From contig NZ_NFKA01000003.1 in assembly GCF_002160145.1 (NCBI RefSeq), positions 140,296-204,295 on the forward strand: 64,000 nt of DNA, written 5' to 3'. Position 1 is the first letter of the stretch. Each line of letters starts with the position of its first letter. This DNA is from Gemmiger sp. An194 (GTDB lineage: Bacteria; Bacillota; Clostridia; Oscillospirales; Ruminococcaceae). The notes below the pieces were generated by a model. That model was not told the origin of the DNA, did not search any database, and saw only the letters and a list, made by a program, of their open reading frames with translations. A program made the translations under genes and the position numbers. Positions 1-6,054 of the stretch are shown here, in pieces.

Positions 1-267
1 ACGCCGCGAGGCTTGCGCCATTGCATCGCGATAGAACGCGCCGCCGGGGCCGAAATACTCTATATGCCCGGCGGGCAAGGCGGCTATTTCCTGCCTAGCC
101 TCGACAAGGAGCAGGCCCAAAAGGAACGGGAAGCCTTTTACAATGTGATGAGGGCGCGGGCCATGTGTACGCTGAAGGCGCTGCAACCGGTAGCCCGTTC
201 TTTGGGCGTTCCTGTCGGGCAGATGGAAATGGAGCTTTTAAACGATGGGGAAAAAGAGGAAAGTTGA
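1..267 (+). CDS. winged-helix-like mobile-element protein, 5' end outside window
   Basis: The reading frame is open from base 1, so the gene probably begins upstream of the window; the TTG at 13 is the first in-window start but has no ribosome site. About 88 residues are visible. The segment GGQGGYFLP followed by a charged helix resembles the wing and last helix of small winged-helix regulators found in phages and conjugative elements; this is resemblance only. Its end overlaps the next gene by 23 bases, so the two are translationally coupled. Function is not assignable; the setting (small HTH genes, hairpin array, ribbon-helix-helix repressor) says accessory element. Confidence 0.55.
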   Translation, partial: TPRGLRHCIAIERAAGAEILYMPGGQGGYFLPSLDKEQAQKEREAFYNVMRARAMCTLKALQPVARSLGVPVGQMEMELLNDGEKEES

Positions 268-613
268 CCCCCCGTTTTGGGTCACTGGCAAAAGCGTCGG
301 GAAATCCCCCGGCGGACAGCCGCTCCCTTTTGTCCAGATATATGCAGACCTAGCCCAATCCCCCGAGTTCATTGCTCTGACTCCCGGTGCAAGGTGGTGC
401 TACATATCCATGACAATAGAGGCAAAGGGCGGGCGCTGCTTCGAGTTCACACGAAAAACCGCTGAACGTTATGGAATCCCACAAAGAACGCTTGTGAGAA
501 ACGTTAAAGAGCTTGTGATCGCCGGTTTTATTTCCTGCAACAGCGGGCGCACCACCAGAACCGCAAGCGAGTATGAATTTACTATCGGCTGGAAGCTAAA
601 AAGCGCAAAATAA
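245..613 (+). CDS. helix-turn-helix protein of accessory element (replication-initiator-like fold)
   Basis: 122 residues. The N-terminal ~30 residues are basic and Pro/Gly-rich. Residues ~30-110 carry a winged-helix arrangement: a helix (YADLAQSPEFIAL), then TAERYGIPQRTLVRNVKEL as a recognisable HTH, then a beta wing (GFISCNSGRTTRTASEYEF). This layout is seen in replication initiators and small regulators of Firmicute mobile elements. The gene overlaps the preceding one by 23 bases and its stop lies 32 bases before the hairpin array, so that array is its 3' flank and a possible target. I infer DNA binding; replication, transfer or regulation cannot be told apart. Confidence 0.6.
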   Translation: MGKKRKVDPPFWVTGKSVGKSPGGQPLPFVQIYADLAQSPEFIALTPGARWCYISMTIEAKGGRCFEFTRKTAERYGIPQRTLVRNVKELVIAGFISCNSGRTTRTASEYEFTIGWKLKSAK

Positions 614-645
614 AAAGCCCTGATATGGCTATATATAAGATACTG

Positions 646-1196
646 TGCCAAAATGGCATAAGGGCGCAGCGGTGAAACATTGAACGCTTATGCCAAAATG
701 GCACAAGATACGCAGAAAAAAGCCAGTTTTTGGGGCAATCTTATGCCAAAATGGCACAAGGCTTATGCCAAAATGGCACAGCCAAAATGCTTGTATGTCG
801 AATTTTTTGCCACAAGTGGCAAAACGGCGAGGAAGCGGCGAAAAAAGGGGCTGTGCCCACTTCTGGGGATGGTATGGCAACAAGCTGCAACGATGGCCGT
901 AGCCACTCGTGGTTATGATGGATTTTCCCATCTTGCTGGGAATCCTTCGACACTTGTGTCGAAGGATGTTCCCGCCCTTGTAACCGTGCATTTGTCCGAT
1001 TGGGGCGTGGTACAGAAGTGTACCTTGCAGCCGTGCGCACTTGTGTGCATGACAAACAAGCCCTTTCCCCCACTTCTGGGGGAGCATCGCAACAAATTGC
1101 GATGGGGTAACCGCCGTGACTATGCCCACAAGTGGGTACGCTCTTCCCCGGCTCGTTGGGGAACCGTTGTAGCTAACTGCAAAGAGCTGATTCTTT
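646..1196. repeat. array of about 14 dissimilar inverted repeats with a shared loop motif
   Basis: The array starts with four copies of TGCCA-AAA-TGGCA (646-658, 691-703, 744-756, 766-778). Hairpins with different arms follow: 805-824 (8-bp arms, loop CAAG), 856-867 (CTTC), 903-912 (CTCG), 925-942 (6-bp arms), 944-965 (perfect 9-bp arms, loop CTTG), 1009-1024 (6 bp, GAAG), 1032-1051 (8 bp with G-U pairs, CTTG), 1066-1083 (7 bp, CTTC), 1085-1104 (perfect 8 bp, CAAA), 1125-1136 (CAAG), 1144-1163 (7 bp). Arms are unrelated in sequence but self-complementary, and most close as CA-NNNN-TG. Open frames cross the array on both strands without RBS. Confidence 0.85.
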
Positions 1197-1519
1197 GTGC
1201 AAAACGCCAGAACCAGACCATGCCACCGGCGCCGATCCGGCGCGCTGCGGCACTCCTGATTCAACAAAATGCACAAGACAGCCCCGGCGGCTAGATGATA
1301 AGGATCCCCCCCACCCGCGCACCGGCGGAAAAATCTAATTCCTACTGGCGTGGGTAACTTTTTCCATCTCTGAGCCTGAATTTAGCTAAGGGGGTACTGA
1401 CACCGGGCAAGCTCTGCGTTTTCCAAAAAGCCATTATATGCGCGGAGAAGAAAATTCCCCTTCACCCGCCAGTCTACATAAGCCCCACCCCGCTTTTTGA
1501 TAGGGGGGGCATAAAGCAA
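1197..1519. other. noncoding stretch of the accessory element, possible transfer-origin-like segment
   Basis: No convincing gene is visible. It holds a 7-bp inverted repeat GGAAAAA...TTTTTCC (1327-1333 and 1359-1365) followed by a GC-mixed run at about 1387-1415 (CTAAGGGGGTACTGACACC). An inverted repeat followed by a short conserved run is the layout of many oriT sites, but I cannot match it to a known nick sequence. Treat it as unassigned. Confidence 0.3.
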
Positions 1520-1560
1520 GCCGCCCAGCAATGGTTGAACGACCCGCCGGGCGGCTTTTT
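1520..1560 (+). terminator. intrinsic terminator
   Basis: GCCGCCC (1520-1526) pairs with GGGCGGC (1549-1555), and the stem is followed by five T. It closes whatever is transcribed rightwards through the hairpin array. Confidence 0.7.
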
Positions 1561-1866
1561 CTGTTCTTGAATGAGTTTAATTACACGATAACGCGCGCGG
1601 AGTTTCTACACACGATACGCGCGGGGGTTTGTGACATGCTGTGTGGCCTGCTATGCGCGCTGTGGGCGCTTTTCCCTCGTTTGAATATAGTTTGCCGCCT
1701 GCAATCAAAAAGCCGAAAACGGGGCATTTCTGCCGCTGCTACGGTACATCGACTAAAGCGACATGCTGGCTATCCTTCACAGTTTCGCCAAACTGCCCGG
1801 CGGATCAGAAAAAAACACCCCCCACCAGAGCCACATAGGCAATGGAGGGGGCATTCCTGCTTTTTG
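1561..1866. other. gene-free stretch with an imperfect direct repeat
   Basis: No frame here has a ribosome site or recognisable product. Two near-identical segments beginning ACACGATA and ending in a GCGCGG..GTTT run lie 27 bases apart (1583-1605 and 1610-1630), differing by a one-base indel and a few substitutions. Nothing else stands out. Confidence 0.35.
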
Positions 1867-2073
1867 TTACTTCTCAGGGCCGGAGCTATCCCGCTCCATA
1901 GCCTCGTTTATGGCGCGCCCAACAAAAGCGTTGAGACTTTCGCCCATAGCCTCTGCATGGGCCTGTATTTCGGCTTTGCGGCCTTTTTTTACCACAATAC
2001 GTAAACTATCGTAAGCCTTCGCATTGTACTTATTTTTAGCAGCCGTGCTAGGCTTCGCTTTGCTTTCTTCCAT
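1867..2073 (-). CDS. ribbon-helix-helix (Arc/CopG-type) regulator
   Basis: 68 residues. The Lys/Ala-rich N-terminus leads into a short strand (YDSLRIVVKKG) and two helices (RKAEIQAHAEAMGES and LNAFVGRAINEAMER), the beta-helix-helix order of Arc/MetJ/CopG repressors, which bind DNA as dimers. A promoter (TTGTAC-17-TATACT on the minus strand, 2115-2143) lies just upstream with its -35 box inside the first of three copies of ACTTGTACAAG. I infer autoregulation and control of the divergent plus-strand promoter at 2192-2220. It could be the antitoxin of a toxin pair, but no toxin partner is adjacent, so a copy-number or transfer-control repressor is equally likely. Confidence 0.75.
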   Translation of the reverse strand: MEESKAKPSTAAKNKYNAKAYDSLRIVVKKGRKAEIQAHAEAMGESLNAFVGRAINEAMERDSSGPEK

Positions 2074-2114
2074 CTTTGATGCACCTCATTTAGTACAGCT
2101 TTTTTACTGTAATT

Positions 2115-2143
2115 AGTATACCACAAAGCGAATACTTGTACAA
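2115..2143 (-). promoter_or_regulatory. promoter of the ribbon-helix-helix gene
   Basis: On the minus strand -35 TTGTAC (2138-2143), a 17-base spacer and -10 TATACT (2115-2120). The -35 box is part of the palindrome at 2134-2145. Confidence 0.7.
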
Positions 2144-2211
2144 GTACAAAATTGCACATATATACTTGTACAAGTTTGTTCATTTCACCAATTGAATATA
2201 CTTGTACAAGG
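2134..2211. promoter_or_regulatory. three-copy operator ACTTGTACAAG(T)
   Basis: The 12-bp palindrome ACTTGTACAAGT occurs at 2134-2145 and 2164-2175, with ACTTGTACAAGG at 2200-2211, so starts are 30 and 36 bases apart. The outer copies overlap the two divergent promoters, exactly where a dimeric ribbon-helix-helix repressor would block both. Confidence 0.8.
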
Positions 2212-2220
2212 TTGTATAAT
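2192..2220 (+). promoter_or_regulatory. promoter of the small-gene operon
   Basis: TTGAAT (2192-2197), 17-base spacer and TATAAT (2215-2220). The third operator copy fills most of the spacer, which predicts direct repression. Confidence 0.75.
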
Positions 2221-2227
2221 ATAATCA

Positions 2228-2396
2228 CAGCAAGGGAGCCGGAAAGGAGGCCGGCATGACAAGCAAGCAGTTTGAACAGCTTCCCAGAAGCAAACAGCTT
2301 GAACGGTTCGATAGATACAAAAAAGCGGCTACCTGCTCCAACAGATAACCGCATAGCAGAAACCACCTAGCACCAACTAAATAGGCTCCCTTGCTG
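2228..2396 (+). repeat. 13-bp inverted repeat bracketing a 30-codon gene
   Basis: CAGCAAGGGAGCC (2228-2240) is the exact reverse complement of GGCTCCCTTGCTG (2384-2396). The left arm ends three bases before the AAAGGAGG ribosome site and the right arm lies 36 bases after the stop codon. A transcript from the promoter at 2192-2220 would begin at or just before the left arm, so the whole unit could fold as one long stem. Confidence 0.7.
2256..2348 (+). CDS. 30-residue basic peptide, leader of small-gene operon
   Basis: ATG with a near-perfect ribosome site (GGAAAGGAGG, five bases before the start) opens a 30-codon frame ending TAA. The peptide is charged and helix-prone (EQLPRSKQLERFDRYKKA) with one Cys. 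It lies 36 bases after the -10 box of a clear promoter and inside a 13-bp inverted repeat. It may be a real micro-protein or a translated leader that decides how the stem forms. No family is recognised. Confidence 0.6.
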   Translation: MTSKQFEQLPRSKQLERFDRYKKAATCSNR

Positions 2397-2555
2397 CTTT
2401 CATTGTATCAGAACCGCACACGAAATGCAAGATGAACACCCAGCCGCCGGGCAGCCGAAAGCGCCCGCAAGCGGCGGCCCATATCCCTGTGAACCTACGG
2501 GCAATAGTCAGGAAGATGACCGCCGGGCGGCTCCACAATGAAAGGAAGTTTCCGC

Positions 2556-2831
2556 ATGAAAAAGACTGAACTGCGCAAAGCAATGAATGAGTACCAGCAA
2601 ATCGCCGCCCAGATTGCCCAGCTGGAGAAGCAAAAGGCTGCTGTGGCCGACCGGATCAAGGCCCACATGGATGCCGCCGGGGTGGATGAAATGCAGGTTG
2701 ACGATGCCACAGCCCGCTACAAGGAAGTGACAAGCAACCGCTTTGATAGCAAGGCATTTGCAGCGGCCCACAAGCGCCTGTATGCCATGTTCTGCAAGCC
2801 CCAGACCGTCCGCCGGTTCACGATTGCATAA
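2556..2831 (+). CDS. coiled-coil protein of accessory element, unknown function
   Basis: 91 residues from the ATG at 2556, chosen because AAAGGAAG lies seven bases before it; the in-frame ATG at 2538 has no such site. Residues ~2-40 form a heptad-rich helix (LRKAMNEYQQIAAQIAQLEKQ), followed by a small alpha/beta region with DRIKAHMDAAG and YKEVTSNRFDSKAF. Similar short coiled-coil proteins occur in phages and conjugative elements, often with DNA-related roles, but I do not recognise a named family. It is the first sizeable gene downstream of the repressed promoter at 2192-2220 and is followed 11 bases later by another small gene. Confidence 0.6.
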   Translation: MKKTELRKAMNEYQQIAAQIAQLEKQKAAVADRIKAHMDAAGVDEMQVDDATARYKEVTSNRFDSKAFAAAHKRLYAMFCKPQTVRRFTIA

Positions 2832-2842
2832 GGGAGGGCATT

Positions 2843-2992
2843 ATGAACAAAGAAGCCATCGAACAAGCCATCGAGCTGCTGGCCCGCAGCGGTGCAGACC
2901 AGCGGCTCTTAGACCTTCTTTATATCCTGCGCAGGAACGATGCCGCTTTTACAGCAAGAGTCGCATCGTTTGCGCGAGGACTTGAAAAGTAA
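2843..2992 (+). CDS. 49-residue helical protein, unknown function
   Basis: ATG preceded by AGGGAGGGCATT. The 49 residues look like two amphipathic helices (EQAIELLARSGADQRLLDLLYILRR is split across them). It sits 11 bases after the previous stop and 25 bases before the next start, so it is part of the same operon. No family recognised; size and spacing argue it is translated. Confidence 0.6.
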   Translation: MNKEAIEQAIELLARSGADQRLLDLLYILRRNDAAFTARVASFARGLEK

Positions 2993-3017
2993 ATCACAAG
3001 AAAGGGGGCGTATTATC

Positions 3018-3176
3018 ATGGAAAGTAATTTGTTCAAACGCACAGTCGAATTTAAAGGGCAGGAAGCGGTGGACGCGGCCCGCATAATCGAGCGCAACAT
3101 GGAAAACAAGGTTTTCATTCATAAGCTGCTAATATCCGCCATGTCGTTGGAAAGAGTATATATCCTTAAAAAGTAA
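3018..3176 (+). CDS. 52-residue protein, unknown function, last gene of element operon
   Basis: ATG at 3018 with AAAGGGGG nine bases upstream. The product starts MESNLFKRTVEF and has an acidic-basic helix (EAVDAARIIERNMENKVF). The stop at 3176 is followed six bases later by a strong terminator, so this is the last gene of the small operon. No family recognised. Confidence 0.6.
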   Translation: MESNLFKRTVEFKGQEAVDAARIIERNMENKVFIHKLLISAMSLERVYILKK

Positions 3177-3182
3177 TGTGCC

Positions 3183-3209
3183 GCCCCGGTTATTCGCCGG
3201 GGCTTTTTT
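3183..3209 (+). terminator. intrinsic terminator of the small-gene operon
   Basis: GCCCCGG (3183-3189), loop TTATTCG, CCGGGGC (3197-3203), then six T. Confidence 0.9.
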
Positions 3210-3278
3210 ATTGGCATTATGACTTGTGATATTGTGAAGCTAAAGCAATAGGCCCCGGCGGGCACGTTTTTGGGAAAA

Positions 3279-3298
3279 AGTTGACCAAAAGTTGACCA
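3279..3298. repeat. tandem AGTTGACCA pair near the element edge
   Basis: AGTTGACCA occurs at 3279-3287 and again at 3290-3298, 85 bases from the 3' end of the tRNA gene. Short direct repeats like this are typical of recombinase arm sites at element ends. No integrase gene is in the window, so the role is inferred from position only. Confidence 0.35.
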
Positions 3299-3333
3299 TT
3301 CTCTAAAAAATACGCCTCTTCGGAGTGCAAAAG

Positions 3334-3377
3334 AAAACCGCAGTACACAGGATTTTCCTTGTAGTACTGCGGTTTTT
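3334..3377. terminator. bidirectional terminator downstream of tRNA-Thr
   Basis: AAAACCGCAGTAC (3334-3346) pairs with GTACTGCGGTTTT (3364-3376). It has A/T tails on both sides and ends six bases beyond the tRNA 3' end. Confidence 0.85.
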
Positions 3378-3382
3378 CCCTT

Positions 3383-3458
3383 TGGAGCTGGTGGACGGAT
3401 TCGAACCCCCGACCTGCTGATTACAAATCAGCTGCACTACCAGCTGTGCTACACCAGC
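3383..3458 (-). tRNA. tRNA-Thr (anticodon TGT)
   Basis: On the minus strand the gene begins GCTGGTGTAGC and ends CCACCAGCT-CCA, so the CCA tail is encoded. The 7-bp acceptor stem pairs completely, the D loop reads AGCTGGTAG, and the T arm has GGTTCGAATCC. The anticodon loop TTTGTAA between GCTGA and TCAGC gives anticodon TGT, reading ACA. Its 3' end faces the accessory element, the usual place for tyrosine-recombinase insertion. Confidence 0.95.
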
Positions 3459-3474
3459 ATATTCAGCAAGAAAT

Positions 3475-3503
3475 ATTATACCAAAAAAACTGCCCGCGTG
3501 CAA
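3475..3503 (-). promoter_or_regulatory. tRNA-Thr promoter
   Basis: Minus strand TTGCAC (3498-3503), 17-base spacer, TATAAT (3475-3480). The predicted start is about ten bases before the tRNA 5' end. Confidence 0.8.
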
Positions 3504-3511
3504 GACAGATT

Positions 3512-3554
3512 TTGCCGCCGGTCCCCTTTTCCTAGTTTCGGGGCCCGGCGGCAA
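3512..3554. other. strong stem-loop between rsmA and tRNA-Thr
   Basis: TTGCCGCCGG (3512-3521) pairs with CCGGCGGCAA (3545-3554). There is no T run in the direction of rsmA, so it is a weak terminator or a 3'-end stabilising stem for the rsmA message. Confidence 0.55.
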
Positions 3555-3579
3555 TGTTCATCTGTTTAAACGCGGCGGC

Positions 3580-4440
3580 TCAGTTTGCCGCAGCCAGCGC
3601 CTTCTGCAGCGCGCAGAAATCCTCCAGCGTCAGCTGTTCGGGGCGGGCGGTGGGGCTCAGTCCCGCCGCCTGGAGCGCGGCGGCCACCTTTGCCTTGGGC
3701 AGGCCCATGCCGTTGCTGATGGAGTTGGCCGCGGTCTTGCGCCGCTGGCCGAAGGCCGCCCGCACCAGCTTGAAGAAGCCCGCTTCGTCCTCCACCTGCA
3801 CCGCGGGCTGCTCGCGCACCTGCAGCTGGATCACCGCACTGGTCACCTTCGGCGGCGGATAGAAGCTGCCGGGCTGCACCGTGAACAGCAGCCGGGGCTT
3901 CGCGTAGTAATCCACCGCGTAGCTGATGGCGCCCGCCTCACGGGTGCCCGGGGTGGCGGTAATGCGGTCCGCCGCCTCCTTCTGCACCATAACGGTGATG
4001 TGCTGGATGGGCAGTTTTTCCTCCAGCAGCCGCATCAGGATGGGGCTGGTGATGTAGTAGGGCAGGTTGGCGCACACAGCCACCGGCATTCCGGCAAATT
4101 TCTCCCGGATCAGCCCGGCCAGATCCACCTTCAGTACATCCTGCAGCAGGATCTCCACGTTATCAAATTCGGCCAGCGTTTCCGCCAGCAGGGGCGGCAG
4201 GCGCTGGTCCACCTCGATGGCCACCACCTTGTTCGCCCGCAGAGCCAGCTCCTTGGTGAGCACGCCCACGCCGGGGCCCACCTCGATCACGCCCCAGCTC
4301 TTGTCGATGCCCGCGACCTCCACGATCTTGGGGCAGATGCCGGGGTTCACGATGAAGTTCTGCCCGAACCCCTTGGACAGTGCAAAATCATACCGGGCAC
4401 ACAGGTCCCGGATGGTGGAAATATCCGTTAAATTGGGCAT
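3580..4440 (-). CDS. rsmA: 16S rRNA dimethyladenosine transferase
   Basis: 286 residues. RsmA/KsgA dimethylates two adjacent adenosines in the 3'-terminal hairpin of 16S rRNA during 30S assembly. The Rossmann SAM motif EVGPGVGVLT is at ~53-62, the acidic ribose-binding AIEVD at ~74-78, and the catalytic NLPY motif at 125-128. The start MPNLTDIST is chosen because AAAGGCGGG lies just upstream; a frame extension to 4515 has no ribosome site. It follows the S41 protease gene by 117 bases, with an 8-bp stem (4503-4541) between them. Length and motifs are normal for the family. Confidence 0.96.
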   Translation of the reverse strand: MPNLTDISTIRDLCARYDFALSKGFGQNFIVNPGICPKIVEVAGIDKSWGVIEVGPGVGVLTKELALRANKVVAIEVDQRLPPLLAETLAEFDNVEILLQDVLKVDLAGLIREKFAGMPVAVCANLPYYITSPILMRLLEEKLPIQHITVMVQKEAADRITATPGTREAGAISYAVDYYAKPRLLFTVQPGSFYPPPKVTSAVIQLQVREQPAVQVEDEAGFFKLVRAAFGQRRKTAANSISNGMGLPKAKVAAALQAAGLSPTARPEQLTLEDFCALQKALAAAN

Positions 4441-4557
4441 AGGGTCCCGCCTTTCTGTTTGTGTTGCGCCTGCCGGAGCCTTTGCCTGGGCAGACAGCAG
4501 CGCCCCGCAGCCCATTTAACGGGCCGCCGGAGCGCTGCGGGATCGTATTCAAAAGAT

Positions 4558-5886
4558 TTATTCGCCGTCGGTGGCTTCGCTGGCCGGGGCCGCGGAATCC
4601 GCACCCTCGCTGGTGGCCTCGCCGCCCTCACCGGCGGATGCATCGCCGCTGGCGGCGCTGCTGGAGGTCTCACTGGAGGCAGCGGTGCCGCCGTTCATGG
4701 TCTGGGCCACACCCAGCGCCTTCTGCACCTGGGTATCCTCCTCCACGCTCACCAGAGTGGTGTCGCTGCCGTCAGCCTTGGCGGCCACCTCCACATCCAC
4801 GGTCAGACCGGTGCCGTCAAAGCTGGTCTTGTCCGAGGTGAGCATCTTGGCGGTGGTGATGACCACGGCGCTGCCGTCGCTCATGCGGTGGGGCTCCGCC
4901 TGGATGGTGCCCTTGCCCGCAGTGGTGGTGCCCACCAGCTGTGCGCCGGAAAGCTGACGCAGGCTGGCTGCAAACAGCTCCGCCGTGCTGGCAGTGCCGT
5001 TGTTTACCAGAACCACCATGGGCAGATCCACATAGCTCTCGTCGCTGGAGCCCAGCAGGGTCTGCTCACCATTCTTATCCTCGGCGAATACGATATCCGC
5101 CTCGGACACCAGCTGATCGATGCAGTTCACTGCCACATCCAGCTGACCGCCCGCGTTGTCGCGCAGGTCAAAGACCAGGGCCTTGGCCCCCTGGTTCTGC
5201 AGCTCCTCCACCGCCTTGCTGAAGGTGCTCTGGGTGGTGCCGTCGAACCGGTAAATCTTGATATAGCCGTAGCTCTCACCCAGCATCTGGTATTCCACGC
5301 TGGGGATGGTGTAGCGGCTGCGGTTGATGGTATGGTCGGCGGTGGTGCCGTCCGGCGCCATATAGGTCACGGTGACCTCGGTGCCCGCTTCGCCCTGCAA
5401 CTGGGCGGTCACGTTGGCAGCGGTCAGACCCTTCACCTCGGCTCCGTTGATGGCGGTAATGAAACCGCCCACCTGCAGGCCCAACTCCGAAGCGGGGCTG
5501 GAATCGTAGACCTTGGTGATGCGGGCGTAGCCCGAGGAATCCTTCACCACATCCACGCCGATGCCCATGATGTTGCCGTTCTGCACCTCCACCAGCTCGG
5601 CATACTGCTTCGCGGTGTAGTAGTTGGCGTTCTTGTCGCCAATGCCCAGCACATAGCCATAGGCCATCATGTCGTTCAGGGTAGCATCCTGGATGTCGCC
5701 GTAGTAGTTGGCGCGCACGTACTTGTCCAGCTCGGCGATTTTGCTGTACATGCTCTCCTTTTCCTTAACGGAAGGGATGGTGGCGTCGAACATCTGGCGT
5801 GCCAGAATCATGGTGATGGAAAAGGTCACCGTCATGGCGATGATGGCGATGGTCAGCGCCATGCTGATGGAAATTTTCTTGTTCAT
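4558..5886 (-). CDS. S41-family carboxy-terminal processing protease (CtpA/Prc-like), membrane-anchored
   Basis: 442 residues. An uncleaved N-terminal signal anchor (residues ~7-29) places the rest outside the membrane. Residues ~100-180 hold a PDZ domain, followed by the S41 core. Ser300 in NNGTASTAEL and Lys325 in TTTAGKGTIQ are the expected Ser-Lys dyad. The last ~60 residues are a Ser/Ala/Glu/Gly-rich tail of low complexity. In this family proteases trim the C-termini of envelope proteins; a cluster with ftsEX and an M23 hydrolase suggests control of wall hydrolysis, which is inference. It follows a 35-residue membrane peptide gene at a 31-base gap. Confidence 0.93.
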   Translation of the reverse strand: MNKKISISMALTIAIIAMTVTFSITMILARQMFDATIPSVKEKESMYSKIAELDKYVRANYYGDIQDATLNDMMAYGYVLGIGDKNANYYTAKQYAELVEVQNGNIMGIGVDVVKDSSGYARITKVYDSSPASELGLQVGGFITAINGAEVKGLTAANVTAQLQGEAGTEVTVTYMAPDGTTADHTINRSRYTIPSVEYQMLGESYGYIKIYRFDGTTQSTFSKAVEELQNQGAKALVFDLRDNAGGQLDVAVNCIDQLVSEADIVFAEDKNGEQTLLGSSDESYVDLPMVVLVNNGTASTAELFAASLRQLSGAQLVGTTTAGKGTIQAEPHRMSDGSAVVITTAKMLTSDKTSFDGTGLTVDVEVAAKADGSDTTLVSVEEDTQVQKALGVAQTMNGGTAASSETSSSAASGDASAGEGGEATSEGADSAAPASEATDGE

Positions 5887-5917
5887 GGTCTTGCGTTTCC
5901 TCCGTGGCGTTTGCCGG

Positions 5918-6025
5918 TCAGATCAGATAGGCGATCTGGATCGCCATGGCGCTGAAGATGGTGAGCGCCATAAGCACGGCAAGCACCAGGCTCACGGCAC
6001 GAACGAATTTTTTGTTGTCCTTCAT
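5918..6025 (-). CDS. 35-residue single-span membrane peptide
   Basis: ATG with AAAGGAG six bases upstream. The peptide has a basic start (MKDNKKFVRA) followed by one hydrophobic helix ending at the C-terminus (SLVLAVLMALTIFSAMAIQI). It lies between the M23 hydrolase (29 bases) and the S41 protease (31 bases) on the same strand, so it is almost certainly co-transcribed with them. Such a short N-in/C-out peptide could be a regulator or partner of FtsEX or the protease; that is inference from position. It is easily missed by annotation because of its length. Confidence 0.65.
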   Translation of the reverse strand: MKDNKKFVRAVSLVLAVLMALTIFSAMAIQIAYLI

Positions 6026-6054
6026 GGGGCTCCTTTCCTGGTTAGAGGCGATCA

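Noticed and set aside
629..800. Iteron replication origin from the four TGCCAAAATGGCA copies
   Set aside because: Spacing is irregular (45, 53, 22 bases) and the copies grade into unrelated hairpins; no AT-rich melting region or initiator of known family.
646..1196. CRISPR array
   Set aside because: The repeated part is a loop motif with changing arms; there are no fixed direct repeats with equal-length spacers and no cas genes.
680..1294. 204-codon open frame across the hairpin array (and a 215-codon frame on the other strand, 629-1276)
   Set aside because: Neither has a ribosome site; both are open through the same inverted repeats, and the product repeats mirror the DNA repeats. The hairpins explain the sequence better.
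1531..2014. Long plus-strand frames before the ribbon-helix-helix gene
   Set aside because: No ribosome site; they run through a terminator and oppose a well-supported minus-strand gene.
1989..2366. 125-codon minus-strand frame upstream of the repressor
   Set aside because: It crosses both divergent promoters and all three operators and has no ribosome site.
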